A DNA stretch of 64,000 nt, taken from NCBI GenBank assembly GCA_016271365.2, contig CM057452.1:1244989001-1245053000 (forward strand). The letters are read 5' to 3'. This DNA is from Neoceratodus forsteri. Taxonomy: Eukaryota; Chordata; Ceratodontiformes; Ceratodontidae. A program made the position numbers and the translations under genes. Numbering within the stretch: position 1 is the first letter of the stretch; each line of letters starts with the position of its first letter. The notes beneath the pieces were generated by a model. That model was not told the origin of the DNA, did no database searches, and saw nothing but the letters and a program-made list of their open reading frames with translations. Below are positions 40,775 through 50,736 of the stretch, piece by piece.

Positions 40775-43770
40775 GAAAATAGACATTGTTGGCAGATAAG
40801 GACCACTAGGCCCATCAAGTCTGCCCATAAACCCTACCCATATTTTTAGCCTCTGACCCTACTTGGTCAATGGCGTTCACCTCTCCTTCCCACCTCTATG
40901 GTTCCCTTGTGCCTGTCCCATGCATGTTTAAATCCCACCACTGTACTTGCTCCCACCACCTCCTGTGGCAGACTATTGCATGCATCACCACTCTTTCTGT
41001 AAAGAAAATCTTCTTCACATTTCCCCTTATCCTGCCACCTTCTAATCTCATATTTATTTATTTAGTTCAGTACTTGGACAACCATTTGAGCTCAGAGCTC
41101 TTTACATAAGTTCCACATCAAGACATTTCAGTATAACAAATAGGTGAAATTATACAAAGGATTGCAGAAATACAAAGGTAAACAAAACGGATTATATATC
41201 AAACACAGTACAGGTCATAGGAAAACAAACAATTTACAGTGACCAATGGTGAAACCAGTCAGTTGTCAGCAAACAAGAGGTTGTTTGGCGCATTGCTAAG
41301 TACTACAGAAAAAAAGAAAAAAGGGTGTGAAGGGGAGGAGCCCAAGTGCAATGTGCAAAAGGAGAGCGTAATATCAGTATAGCAACAGGGACTGGAGGGA
41401 GGTAACTAAACTGAAGGCAGAGGGAGAGGGTGCTAGGTGTGTGGGGGGGGAGCAGGAGGGCCTACTCAGGGGAGAGAGAGAGGAAGAGTTGACAGGGCAG
41501 GGATGGAAGCAGTGATGGGGGGTGGAAAGGTGGCGCTAGCAATGGCAGGCACATCAAGATTCGTGTATAATAAGGAGCTTCAAGTTCATTTTGAAAGTAC
41601 CCAGTGTGGGCAGGCACGCAATGTTTTCCTGGAAGGAGCTGAACCACAGCAGTGCACGGTAAGCAAAGGACCTTCGTCCTTGAGTTGTTCAACATTTCGG
41701 AGTTAGGAAGGACTGGTGTTCAGAGTTATGGGTATGCTGTGGATTATTCTGGGAACCAGAAGTTGTTGGACCCCTGGAGGTAGCTGACCAAGACAGATCT
41801 TTTTGGCCACAAGGCAGGATTGATATTTCAGTCAGCCATTAAACATGAGCCAGTGTGCCCTGGCATAGAGATCACAGGTGTGAGTCAGTCGGTGTGCACC
41901 TAAGGTGAGCTGGCAGACTTTGTTCAGTGCAGTTTTTATGCGCCCGGAGAGCAGCATCTGTGGAAGAACCACATATAGGCAGCCTGTAGTCCACCAGGGA
42001 ACCCATAGAGTTGTGAACAGCTATGCTGAGGGCTTCAGGGGAGAGGCTATGCTTGTGACGATAAAGTAGCCCTATGCCCTTATTGATAACTTTCGCCATA
42101 TTGTCAATGTGGAGAGTATAGGAGAGTGAGTTGTCAATAGTGTTACCGAGGTATTTAAAGTGTTGAACAAGTTCAAGGGAAACCCTGTCACTATTGCATA
42201 TTGATAGTGGGTAGTTTTTGTGTTTATTTAGAGAGCTGGAAAACAGTATGGTTTTTTGTTTTCTTGTAGTTCATTATCAATTAATGATCTTTGAACCACT
42301 TTTCTACACTGGTGAAGTCACTGTAGTTGTTGCTTAAGGGCACTGGGGTCTGAGCCATTTAAGAAGACAACTACATCATCTGCATAAAGGAGGATGCGGC
42401 CTAGACTGGCTTGGGGGAGGCAATTCAAGAATAAGCTGAATAGGAGAGGGCCCAGTATTGACTCCTGTGGAATACCTGAGCAGACAGGTTTGCTGTCTGA
42501 GATGACAGTACCTATCCTGACTTGCTGGAAGCGGCAGTGCAGGTAACTGTGGAACCATGCAACCGCCATATCATGCCCCCTCATTCCTGTACTTTTCCTT
42601 TATTGAAAGTCATGGCCCCTTGTACCTTGTTAATGTCTTTAAGGTACTTGAAGGTTTCTGTCATGTCTCCCCGCTCCATCCTTTCCTCCAATGAGTACAT
42701 ATTGAGGTATTTTAATCTCTCCTCATATGTTTTCAGGTGCAAGCCCTGTACCATCTTTGTCACCCTTCTATGGACCGCCTCCACCCTGTATATATCTTTA
42801 TGAAAATGGGGTCACCAGAATTGTACACACAGTACTCCAGGTGAGGCCTCATTAGTGTTTTATACAGTGGAATCACCACCTCCCTCCTTCTGCTAGTGAT
42901 ACCTCTTTCTATAGACCCCAATATGCTGTCCCTCCCTGTAGTCTTTGTACTCTACTTAGCCAGGTTGTCAGAAGTGATAGCTTCCAGATCCCTTTCTTCC
43001 TTGGTGACCACCAGCAACCCCCCTCCCATCCTATAGCTCTCTCCAGGGTTTCTGCATCCCAGGTGCATTATTTTGCACTTCTTTGAATTGAACCTCAGTT
43101 GCCACACCTCAGACCATTTTTCCAGTTTCCCTATGTCCCTTCTCATTTTCTCCACTACATCTGGAGTAAGCACCCTGTTGAAGATCTTGGTGTCATCTGC
43201 AAACAGGCAAACCTTTTCCTCCCACCCTTCTGATATGTCACTAATGAAGTCATTAAACAGAACTGGCCCAAGGACTTATCCCTGAGGTACCCCACTGGTC
43301 ACTCCCTCTCCTTGGATTGGATCCCATTTACCACCATCCTCTGTCTCCTGTCTGTTAAGCAGTTTCTAACCCAGTTTCCCACCTTGTGGCCAATGCCCAG
43401 ACTACACATCTTGTTAACCATCATTTTATGTGTGACAGTGTCGAAGGACTTGCTGAAATCAAGATGGGTGACATCCACCACTCCCCTCTGATTCACTTCC
43501 TTCGTAACCCAGTCAAAAAAGTCTATCAGATTCATTTGACACAACCTTCCTGCTGTGAATCCATGTTGCCTTGGATCCAGGGCAATGTTGGATTCTAAGT
43601 GTCTCACTATCCTTTTTTTAAACAGTGCCTCCATGATCTTACCCACTACTAAGATGAGGCTGACCAGCCTATAGTTTCCTGCCTCCTACTTGCTACCATT
43701 TTTGTGAAGAAGGACTGCATGTGCCCTCCTCCAGTCCTCTGGAACCACTCCTGTGTTGAGTTACTCAGGG
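40775..43770 (-). mobile_element. CR1-clade LINE, interrupted by another LINE
   Basis: The right part (42,563-43,770) reads on the minus strand GKIMEALFKKRIVRHLESNI, GFTAGRLCQMNLIDFFDWVT, THLDFSKSFDTVTHK, a lost VPQGS/FADD block with stops, then MRRDIGKLEKWSEVWQLRFN and VHRRVTKMVQGLHLKTYEER. The left part (40,775-41,052) continues with the C-terminal coding end and the 3' box 'ggaccactaggcccatcaagtctgccca'. The reading passes from GHDM at 42,567 to RLEGGRIRGN at 41,048, showing that 41,053-42,562 was inserted. Many stops; dead. Confidence 0.85.
41053..42562 (-). mobile_element. non-LTR retrotransposon 3' part nested in CR1, CATAT target duplication
   Basis: On the minus strand: WFHSYLHCRFQQVRIGTVIS, CSGIPQESILGPLLFSLFLN, LLYADDVVVFLNGS (catalytic YADD intact, about 42,370-42,381), then NKKPYCFPAL-type and YLGNTIDNSLSYTLHIDNMA blocks after frame repair by eye. 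Next come NKGIGLLYRHKHSLSPEALS and SLVDYRLPICGSSTDAALRA. It ends in a TATTTATTTA-rich 3' tail at 41,053. CATAT occurs on both flanks (ctCATATtta left, cCATATcatg right). It belongs to the CR1/L2/Rex group of RTs; the precise clade is uncertain. It is 5'-truncated and younger than the CR1. Confidence 0.75.
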
Positions 43771-44460
43771 ATCATGGTTGCCAGAGGCGCTGCTAGCTTG
43801 GTATGGGTTGAATATTGCTTTGAAGAAGCTCACAATAATAATGCAACAAGGATTGGCAAACATTATCCAGTTTATAACAGGGGCTGCTAGTAGAGTGTAG
43901 AGGCTATCTGACAAAGAGGCAGATTTAATATTTAACTTCAACAATGAGTATTGGCAACACACCTGCAAATATGATTTCTGCAAGCTCAACTGAGACTAGC
44001 CAGTAGAGCTTGCAGTTAAGGAGTATTACAATAGACCTGCATGTGTTGTCTTAAAGTCAGGGGAGAGCAGGTGAAAATGGTCCTCACCTGAGCCTTGGGG
44101 CTAGGTGGTAATAGAGAGACTGTCTCAAGTCTTTGAGTTGGGTTCCTCATTTAAGCCTCACTTCTGCAAGTATAAGTCTGTATGAGCAGCAACATGCTGG
44201 AGTGGTACAGAGGTAGGACTATCAGGCTGGCAAGACTGACCAGTAAGCCTCTCAATCCGTGAAGTCAGGTGAGGAGACAAGGCCATCTAATGTACAGGTC
44301 AGGAGGACAAGGTTACCTGGGAGGCCACTTTCATCACTCTGGAAGAGATCACCAATATTTAAGGTGGAGGAAAAGAAAAGTGGGTTTCAAGCACACACCC
44401 ACCTCAAAAGGTGTTACCACCATTGTACCTGTAGTACTATGAAGAAAACAAAAAAGAAGT
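43771..44460. other. no gene seen
   Basis: Unassigned sequence between the CR1 and the L1-like element. The CR1 5' break is somewhere near 43,750-43,800. Short frames here lack domains. Confidence 0.35.
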
Positions 44461-45415
44461 GAAGTCTCAGTTGAGCCCATGGTTATCTCAGACCATTCTC
44501 TGGTTACCTTTGTTTTTTCATCGGGCAAGGAGGAATCCCGGGAGGCTTGGTGGCACTGTAATGTCAGTTTTCTGATGGACCCCTAGTTTAAGGAGTGGAT
44601 TAGAAAGGAGGTTCAGGATTATCTTTTGGTCAGTTATACTGGAGATACTGCTCTCAAGTGGGTGTGGGAGGGTCTGGAAGTGTACTTTTGAGGTTGTCTC
44701 ATTGCTTACTCTTCTATGCACAAGAAGGAGCGGCAGGCTAAGCTTCAGGATATGGAGGCACAACTAGGTCTCCTTGAGAAGCAGCATAAAACAGGGTCCA
44801 AGGATTCTTCTTTGATTCGGCATATTCAAGACCTTAGGTTTCAGATTAATATGTTAAATACACAAAAAGCAGAATTTGGCCTTTTTAGGACCCGCCAAGC
44901 TTATTGGGAGGGGGGAGAAAAAGCTGGCCAATTGCTAGCTTATCGGCTCAAACAGATGGAAGCTTCTAGTAAAATTCCTGAGATAAAAAAGGGGAAACAC
45001 ATTATTTATACCCAGAGGGGATAAATGTACATTTAGGAATTTTTATAGTCAGCTGAATTCTTCCAGAAGATTGCCGGGACGGTCGATGAGGGACATTCAG
45101 AAATTTCTGGGTTCTCTTACTTTGCCTAATTTCACTGATGAGCACTGCCAGGAGTTCACTCTGGGAAGTCAGGTAGCGGTACAGCAGCTCAAAGGGGGCA
45201 AATGTTTGGGACTGGATAGGTTCCAAGTTGAATTTTATAAGGTTGTGGGGGATCTGGTTGTTCTGTTGTTGGTTAATGTGTTAGAAGAGGCTTGGAGGAC
45301 TGGGGAACTTTCCTTGACTATGTATGAAGCTATGATTACAGTCTTGCCTAAGCAAGGAAAAGATGCATATCAATGTGTCACTTACCACCCCATCTTCCTC
45401 CTCAATGCAAAGCAA
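44461..45415 (+). mobile_element. L1-clade LINE, 5' part (end of endonuclease to early RT)
   Basis: Starts with the endonuclease end MVISDHSLVTFVFSSGKEES (the catalytic SDH motif, ~44,482-44,500), then WHCNVSFLMDP and a stop. The linker follows with KKERQAKLQDMEAQLGLLEK (44,716 frame) and FRTRQAYWEGGEKAGQLLAY. RT starts in the 45,071 frame: VAVQQLKGGKCLGLDRFQVE, FYKVVGDL and YEAMITVLPKQGKDAYQCVT, reaching HPIFLLNAKQ at ~45,413. There an L2 3' end intervenes. Compared with L1 family order (SDH, linker, LKxGKxPGxDGF, PISLLN) everything is in place. Three frame breaks. RT continues at ~47,495. Confidence 0.8.
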
Positions 45416-47490
45416 TACAAAATGTATTTATGAAATGCTATTCCAAACAGATCATACCGTTTTACAGAAAAAAATCATAGATCGTAACAACATTCAGTTC
45501 AACAAATAAAAATATTTAAAACATTTAAAACAGCAGAATTAAATACCACAGAATGCCAGTTCAAATAGATAGGTTTTTAATGCAGATTTAAAGGCCTCAA
45601 CCGACGGGCACTCCCTGACTCGGCGAGGTAGAGAATTCCACAGGGTTGGAGCTGCAAAGGCAAACAATCTAGCACCTGAAGTTGTTAAATGGACCCTGGA
45701 AATCTCCAGCAATCCCTCGTTGGCAGAGTGGAGAGGGTGAAGGGGGTGGTAAGGACAAAGGAGATCTTGCAGATATCATGGTCCCTGTCCATGTAGGGCA
45801 TTATAGGTCAGTAATGCAACTCTGAAGGTGATCCTCCACCACACTGGCAGCCAGTGCAGTCCGTGGAGCACAGGTGTGACATGGCAAGATCTTGATAAGC
45901 CAGTCAACAACCTGGCAGCCTCATTCTGCACCAGCTGCAAGTGGAAAAGAGCTACCCCTGGTAGCCCTAGGTACTGTACAGGGCATTTCAGTACTCAAGG
46001 TGAATGGACACACAGGCATGGACCAATGTAGGAAGGTCATCAGGTGGGACTAGGTGCTTTGTCTGGGTGATATTTCTCAGATGGTAAAATGAGGTTTTGA
46101 CAACAGCCGACACCTGAGACTTAAGCATCAGCTCACTATCAAGCATAACGCCCAGATTCTGCACCTGGTCAGAGGTCATCAGCTGGTTGGCACCCAGCCA
46201 AAGTCCAGATGGCTGCCCAGTTGCAACCTTTCTGCCCGATGACCTGGGTCCACAAACAGCACCTCAGTCTTATCCAGATTCAGTCTCAATCATTTGGCAC
46301 TCATCCAGTCCTGAATCTCAGGGGGCAGTTGTTAAAGACTGAAACAACATCACTTTGTTCAGGCACAAAGGACATGTACAGTTGAGTACCTTCTGCATAG
46401 CAGTGAAAACTCAGTCCGTACCACCTAATAATGTCCCCTAATGGCAGCATTTACACTGTGAACAACATGGGGGAAAGCACAGAGCCCTGTGGCACCCCAC
46501 ATGGCAGAGGGAGAGGAACCAAGGAGAAAACTCCCAACTCAACTATCTGCAACCTGCCAATGAGGAAAGAATGAAAGCATATGAGGACTGTACCAGACAG
46601 TCCACAGAATAGCTGCAGGTACTCCAGTAACACCCCATGGTCTATGATATCAAACGCTGTGGAGAGATCGAGGACCAAGATGGAATGACTCCTCTGTTCT
46701 CTTGCTTTCAGGAGATCATTAAGTACACAAACTAATCTGGTCTCAGTACTATGCCTCTTCTTGAAACCAGACTGGAGAGGATCATAGACATTGTGGGTGG
46801 TTAGATGCTCCTTGAGCCACAATGCAACTGCCTTCTCAATAACCTTACCCACAAAAGGCAGATTAGAGACAGACCTGTAGTTTGTGAGACAATTAGGGTT
46901 GAGAGAAGTTTTTTTCAGGAGGTGGTGAACCACTGCCTCCTTCAGGGTGTCCAGAAACACCCTAGTCTCTAGCAAACACCTGAGTATCGCAGCAAGGACC
47001 AATCCGATTACCTCCATGCACCCCATAAAGAGGCATGTTGGATCAGGGTCCACACTACAGTAAGTCAGTCACAAACCCTGGATCATCTTTACGATATCCT
47101 CGATCGTCAACTGACTAAAATCTGACCAGACAAAACAAGGTGCTTGCAGCCTCGCACCGATCTCCACTCTGCTCATTTGAGCTAGCTATGCGAATCTCAG
47201 ACCTGATGGTGTCAACGTTATTTGTGAAGAATCGAGCAAACTCCTCACACTTCTTCTGTGAAAAAGATCCTTGAGTCTGGAGACAGGTTGGATTGCACAA
47301 CCTGTCCACAGTACGGAAAACCTAAGCTCATCAATTTCTTGCAGCTACAATCTCCCAGGACAGGAACTCTGCCTTCTTACAGGAAACTGCAGATTGATAG
47401 TCCTTATAATGAGACATCAATCTGAAATATAAGGTCTTAACAAAAGTTTGACTAATTGGTTAGCTCTGATATTGCCGAGCTTAATACATC
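45416..47490 (-). mobile_element. L2-clade LINE nested in the L1
   Basis: The minus strand carries L2 ORF2 from the pre-RT linker (SHYKDYQSAVSCKKAEFLSW, then FFTNNVDTIRSEIRIA) through the RT frame 47,053-46,451: EAVVHHLLKKTSLNPNCLTN, YRSVSNLPFVGKVIEKAVAL, SGFKKRHSTETRLVCVLND, LDLSTAFDIIDHGVLLEYL and CGVPQGSVLSPMLFTV. The YADD region is decayed. The C-terminus appears at 46,179-45,988 (VQNLGVMLDSELMLKSQVSA, SFYHLRNITQTKHLVP). The 3' UTR runs to about 45,420. The RT block is open for 200 codons. It is 5'-truncated and was inserted antisense into the L1. Confidence 0.9.
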
Positions 47491-47494
47491 CTGA

Positions 47495-48182
47495 CCAGAC
47501 TGTTTTTTTTGGGAGAGGGTAGGGCAGATCACAGTCATAGATTGCTATATCTTTTCTGGGTCTCAGGACTGGCCGGGGTGGTCCACAGTGATTGCCTTAG
47601 GTATGGAAAAAGCATTTGATTCTCTTGAATGGGTGTATCTTTATGCGGTACTTCATAAGTTTGGGTTTGGCCCTAATTATCTCACTGGGTGCAGGCTATT
47701 TACTCCTCCTTCTAGGTGTCTGTTTTTACTAATGGAAAGGTTTCTTCTCCTTTCAAGTTGGGAAGAGGTACTCGGCAGGGATACCCCTTATTCCTGGTTT
47801 TATTTTTGTTGGCAATAGAGCCCTTGGGACAAAAAATTTGTGAATCCCTGGATATCTTAGCCGTTCAAGTATGCTGGCATGTATATATGACTATACTTTT
47901 CACTGATGATATCCTTTTGACTTTAATGAACATTGCATCATCTCTACCCAAACTTACTGATTTGTTTTATTATTTCTCTACCATGTCAGGATTGAAAATA
48001 ATTGGGGCAAGATGGAGTTGATCCCGATGAATTTTTCTTCAGTGGGCTTATCATTGCCCATTCTGGAGCTACATTGGGCTACCCATCACATTCGGTACTT
48101 GGGTCTTCTTATTTCTCCCTGAATGGCCAATTGGCCTTCTCTAAATCTATAGCTACTGCTCGCTAAGTTAAAAGCCATTTTA
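47495..48182 (+). mobile_element. L1-clade LINE, 3' part of the interrupted copy
   Basis: RT resumes with RADHSHRLLYLFWVSG (~47,525), then GMEKAFDSLEWVYLYAVLHK and FGFGPNYLTG (47,588 frame). VFTNGKVSSPFKLGRGTRQG, YPLFLVLFLLAIEPLGQKI and ILFTDDILLTL follow in the 47,716 frame; TDD stands where YADD is expected. SLPKLTDLFYYFSTMSGLKI continues to about 48,020. The homology pattern is that of L1/Tx1-group RT. Stops and shifts are present. It ends at ~48,182 where a Penelope-like element starts. Confidence 0.8.
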
Positions 48183-48184
48183 TG

Positions 48185-49155
48185 TCCACAATGGGACACA
48201 CCAGTAGTTGGCTAGGAAATTATACAGGTTGCACACAATGTAAAAATTGTAGTGCATGTAATTATATAGTAAAAACAAAAGAATTTAATGTGATTGGACG
48301 GAGGAATAAAATCTTTACTGTTAGACAATTAATAACATGCAATACACAGGGGATCATCTATATGGCGTAATGTAGTTGTGGAGCATATTATATTGGGAAA
48401 ACAGAAAGAGCATTTAAAATTAGAGTACCAGAACACATACGAGCTATAAACAAACAAGATTTGACTTATGCTACAGTGACACACATTTTTGAGAACAGAG
48501 AGAAAATGGAAGAACATGATTTTAAATTTATAGGCATTGAAAAAGTAGTACACAGTCCAAGAGGGGGTAATTACCGGAATAAAATTTTAAGAAAAGAGAA
48601 TGAGTGGATACTTAGACTGAATGCCTATAAACAGCCGGGTATCAATGCACATTTAGAACTTAAACCTTACTTGGAATGTAGATAGTAACTTAATTTAATA
48701 ATATTATAAATGAAAGTTCCAGATATGATGATAGATATTATTAAGTGATTTTGGTCTATTTTGCAATAGTTTTTAGTTAGTTTTTTTAATATTATTAATA
48801 CTCATTAAAGTACTAATGTTTAGATGTAAATGTTTAGATTATTTATATGTATATTATATGTAAATATGGCATGTATTTTTAAGGGTATTGGCACTTTAGC
48901 ATTGATGTTCACAACCAATGAATTTGTATTTCATCATTATGACGTCACAGATGACTCAATATAAATTGGTTGTATGCACTTTGGTGGTTTAGCCTTTGAT
49001 AAAGGACATTTGTCCGAAATGCATCAGGCGTGGTGTGCAGTTGGTAAATAAATATATAAGAGAAGTTTTGGCTCTGAACATTACTGAGGTATGTGTGTGC
49101 ATCAGCTTTTGTTGGAAAAAAGTAATTTGAGCTGAGAGCACCACAGTAACCTTGT
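48185..49155 (+). mobile_element. Penelope-like element, GIY-YIG endonuclease and 3' terminal region
   Basis: Coding from ~48,190: GNYTGCTQCKNCSACNYIVK (the Cys-rich linker CxxCxxC typical of Penelope endonucleases), FTVRQLITCNTQGIIYMA, a stop at 48,368, then CGAYYIGKTERAFKIRVPEH (GIY-YIG core with Y-IG), THIFENREKMEEHDFKFIGI, ENEWILRLNAYKQPGINAHL and stop 48,685. GIY-YIG endonuclease downstream of an RT is unique to Penelope-like elements; the RT part is missing. 3' of the stop, 48,960-49,050 contains a motif 'TTGATAAAGGACATTTGTCC' plus GAAA, reminiscent of the hammerhead-type motifs reported in these elements. Confidence 0.85.
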
Positions 49156-49159
49156 GCAT

Positions 49160-50388
49160 GGTTCACTTGTGGAGAATTGTATGTTTAATTTTAATTTGAC
49201 TGGTAATACCAATTGTCTCTTTTAAAAATGTATTATTCATGGCTTTGAAAGCCAGGCATAAGTCACCTCGCAGCCTTCTATATTTCATAAATAACAGACC
49301 CAGTTTATTTAATCTTTCATTGTAATTCATGTGCTTCATTCTTTTAACTTTTTTTTGTAGTTTTCTTCTGGATTGTTTTTATGATTTTCTCATCCCTTAT
49401 TGTTTGAGGGGAGCAAAACTGACTACAATATTCCAATTGTGGCCTGACAAGACTTTTATATAAGGGAATGATCACTTTTTCATCTCTGCTTTTGAATTTA
49501 TGAAAGATACAAGTTAATATTTTATTTCACTGTTTGGCCTTATACTTGATATGAGCATTAAAAGATAAATTATTAGAAATGTAAACACCTAAGTCTCTTT
49601 CACGAGTTGTTGATTGTATTATGTGTTTGTCACGTGTATATATGTAGTTCGGATTATTGTATCCATAATGCATTATTTTGCATTTACTACTATTAAATTT
49701 CATTTGATTTAATGCTGCCCACAAGCTTAGTGGATCAATATTATCCTGGAACTGTTTACATGAAGTAATGTCGGTAATGACTTAACCTATTTTGCTGTCA
49801 TCCACATATTTACACATCTAGGTTGAAGAGTTAACCTGCATGGAAGATAAAAGTATGTTAAATAAAACAGGACCCAAAACTGAGCCCTGTGGCACGACAC
49901 TCGTGATGTTTTTGAATCAGATTTATGTCCACAAATCACTACTTTTTGTTTCCTACCATCCAACCATGAAATGATCCAGTTAATAATGTAGGGGTTAATT
50001 TAAATTTTGATGAGTTGTTCATTGAGTATTCTATGGGATACTGTATCAAACGCCTTATTGAAATCCAAGAACAAAACATCCACAGACAGACCCTTACTGA
50101 TTGCCACACTTACAGGTTCAAAAACTGTAACAAATTTGCAAGGCAAGATCTATTTTTAATAAAGCAATGTTGTGATATAGCTAGTAGACCTTTTTGGTTA
50201 ATACAGTATGGTTTATTATTCTACTTTGTATGAGTCGCTTCATTAGTTTCCCAATCACAGAAGTGAGTCTAATATGTCTATAGTTATTCGCTATTGATTT
50301 ATCCCCACCCTTAAATATGGGAGTGACTCTAGCTTCTTTCCATTGTGATAGAACTTCACCAGTATGTATAGAGATAATAAATAGTTTC
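49160..50388 (-). mobile_element. CR1-clade LINE (esterase-ORF1 type), RT and 3' part, left of nested insertion
   Basis: The minus-strand frame starts KLFIISIHTGEVLSQWKEAR and VTPIFKGGDKSIANNYRHIR (50,390-50,181). It then passes eroded RT ('...RPLTSVI GKLMKRLIQSRI'), SGVxxGSVLGPxL-type remnants near 49,880, and FNSSKCKIMHYGYNNPNYIY with RERDLGVYISNNLSFNAHIK (49,724-49,527). Near 49,300 the C-terminal 'NYNERLNKLGLLF' block follows. It continues in register with 56,680-57,047 (…LLGPLVK), so both are one CR1 split by 6.3 kb of inserted DNA. 3' end abuts the Penelope element. Confidence 0.85.
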
Positions 50389-50427
50389 ATTTTATTTTTT
50401 ATTTTATTTTAGTTTTTGTTGACCGGG
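50389..50427 (-). repeat. SINE tail, left part (A-rich tail of the split SINE)
   Basis: On the minus strand this reads cccggtcaacaaaaactaaaataaaataaaa, an A-rich 3' tail following the 'CCGGT' end of the SINE body. The head and body of the same SINE lie at 56,428-56,679, on the other side of the Tx1 element. Its outer edge abuts the CR1 RT in register. Confidence 0.6.
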
Positions 50428-50736
50428 TAAGTGCACTAGACATACCCTGCCTATTTTCAGGCACGACCCAGGGGAAGGAGGATACAGATGAATGCCAACT
50501 GACCTTGAACCAGATTAAGCTGTTGGTGGTACTTTAAGTGAATGAAGGAAATTTGGCCAGGACAATGGGGAAATTCCCCTACTCTTCAGAGGGGAATACT
50601 CTGTCCAAGATGGCGGACGCTTCTTTGCCTCCTGCAGAGCTGGCTGAGGGGACGGGAGACCTGGTCTCTACTCCTGTCTCTGACCATCGGGAGACCATTC
50701 CAAATAATGCTGAGGTTGTGATGGACTCTGTTTTGC

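Noticed and set aside
42318..42584. Frame starting MRGHDMAVAWFH as one protein
   Set aside because: The first residues belong to CR1 and the rest to the inserted LINE. The frame crosses the insertion junction.
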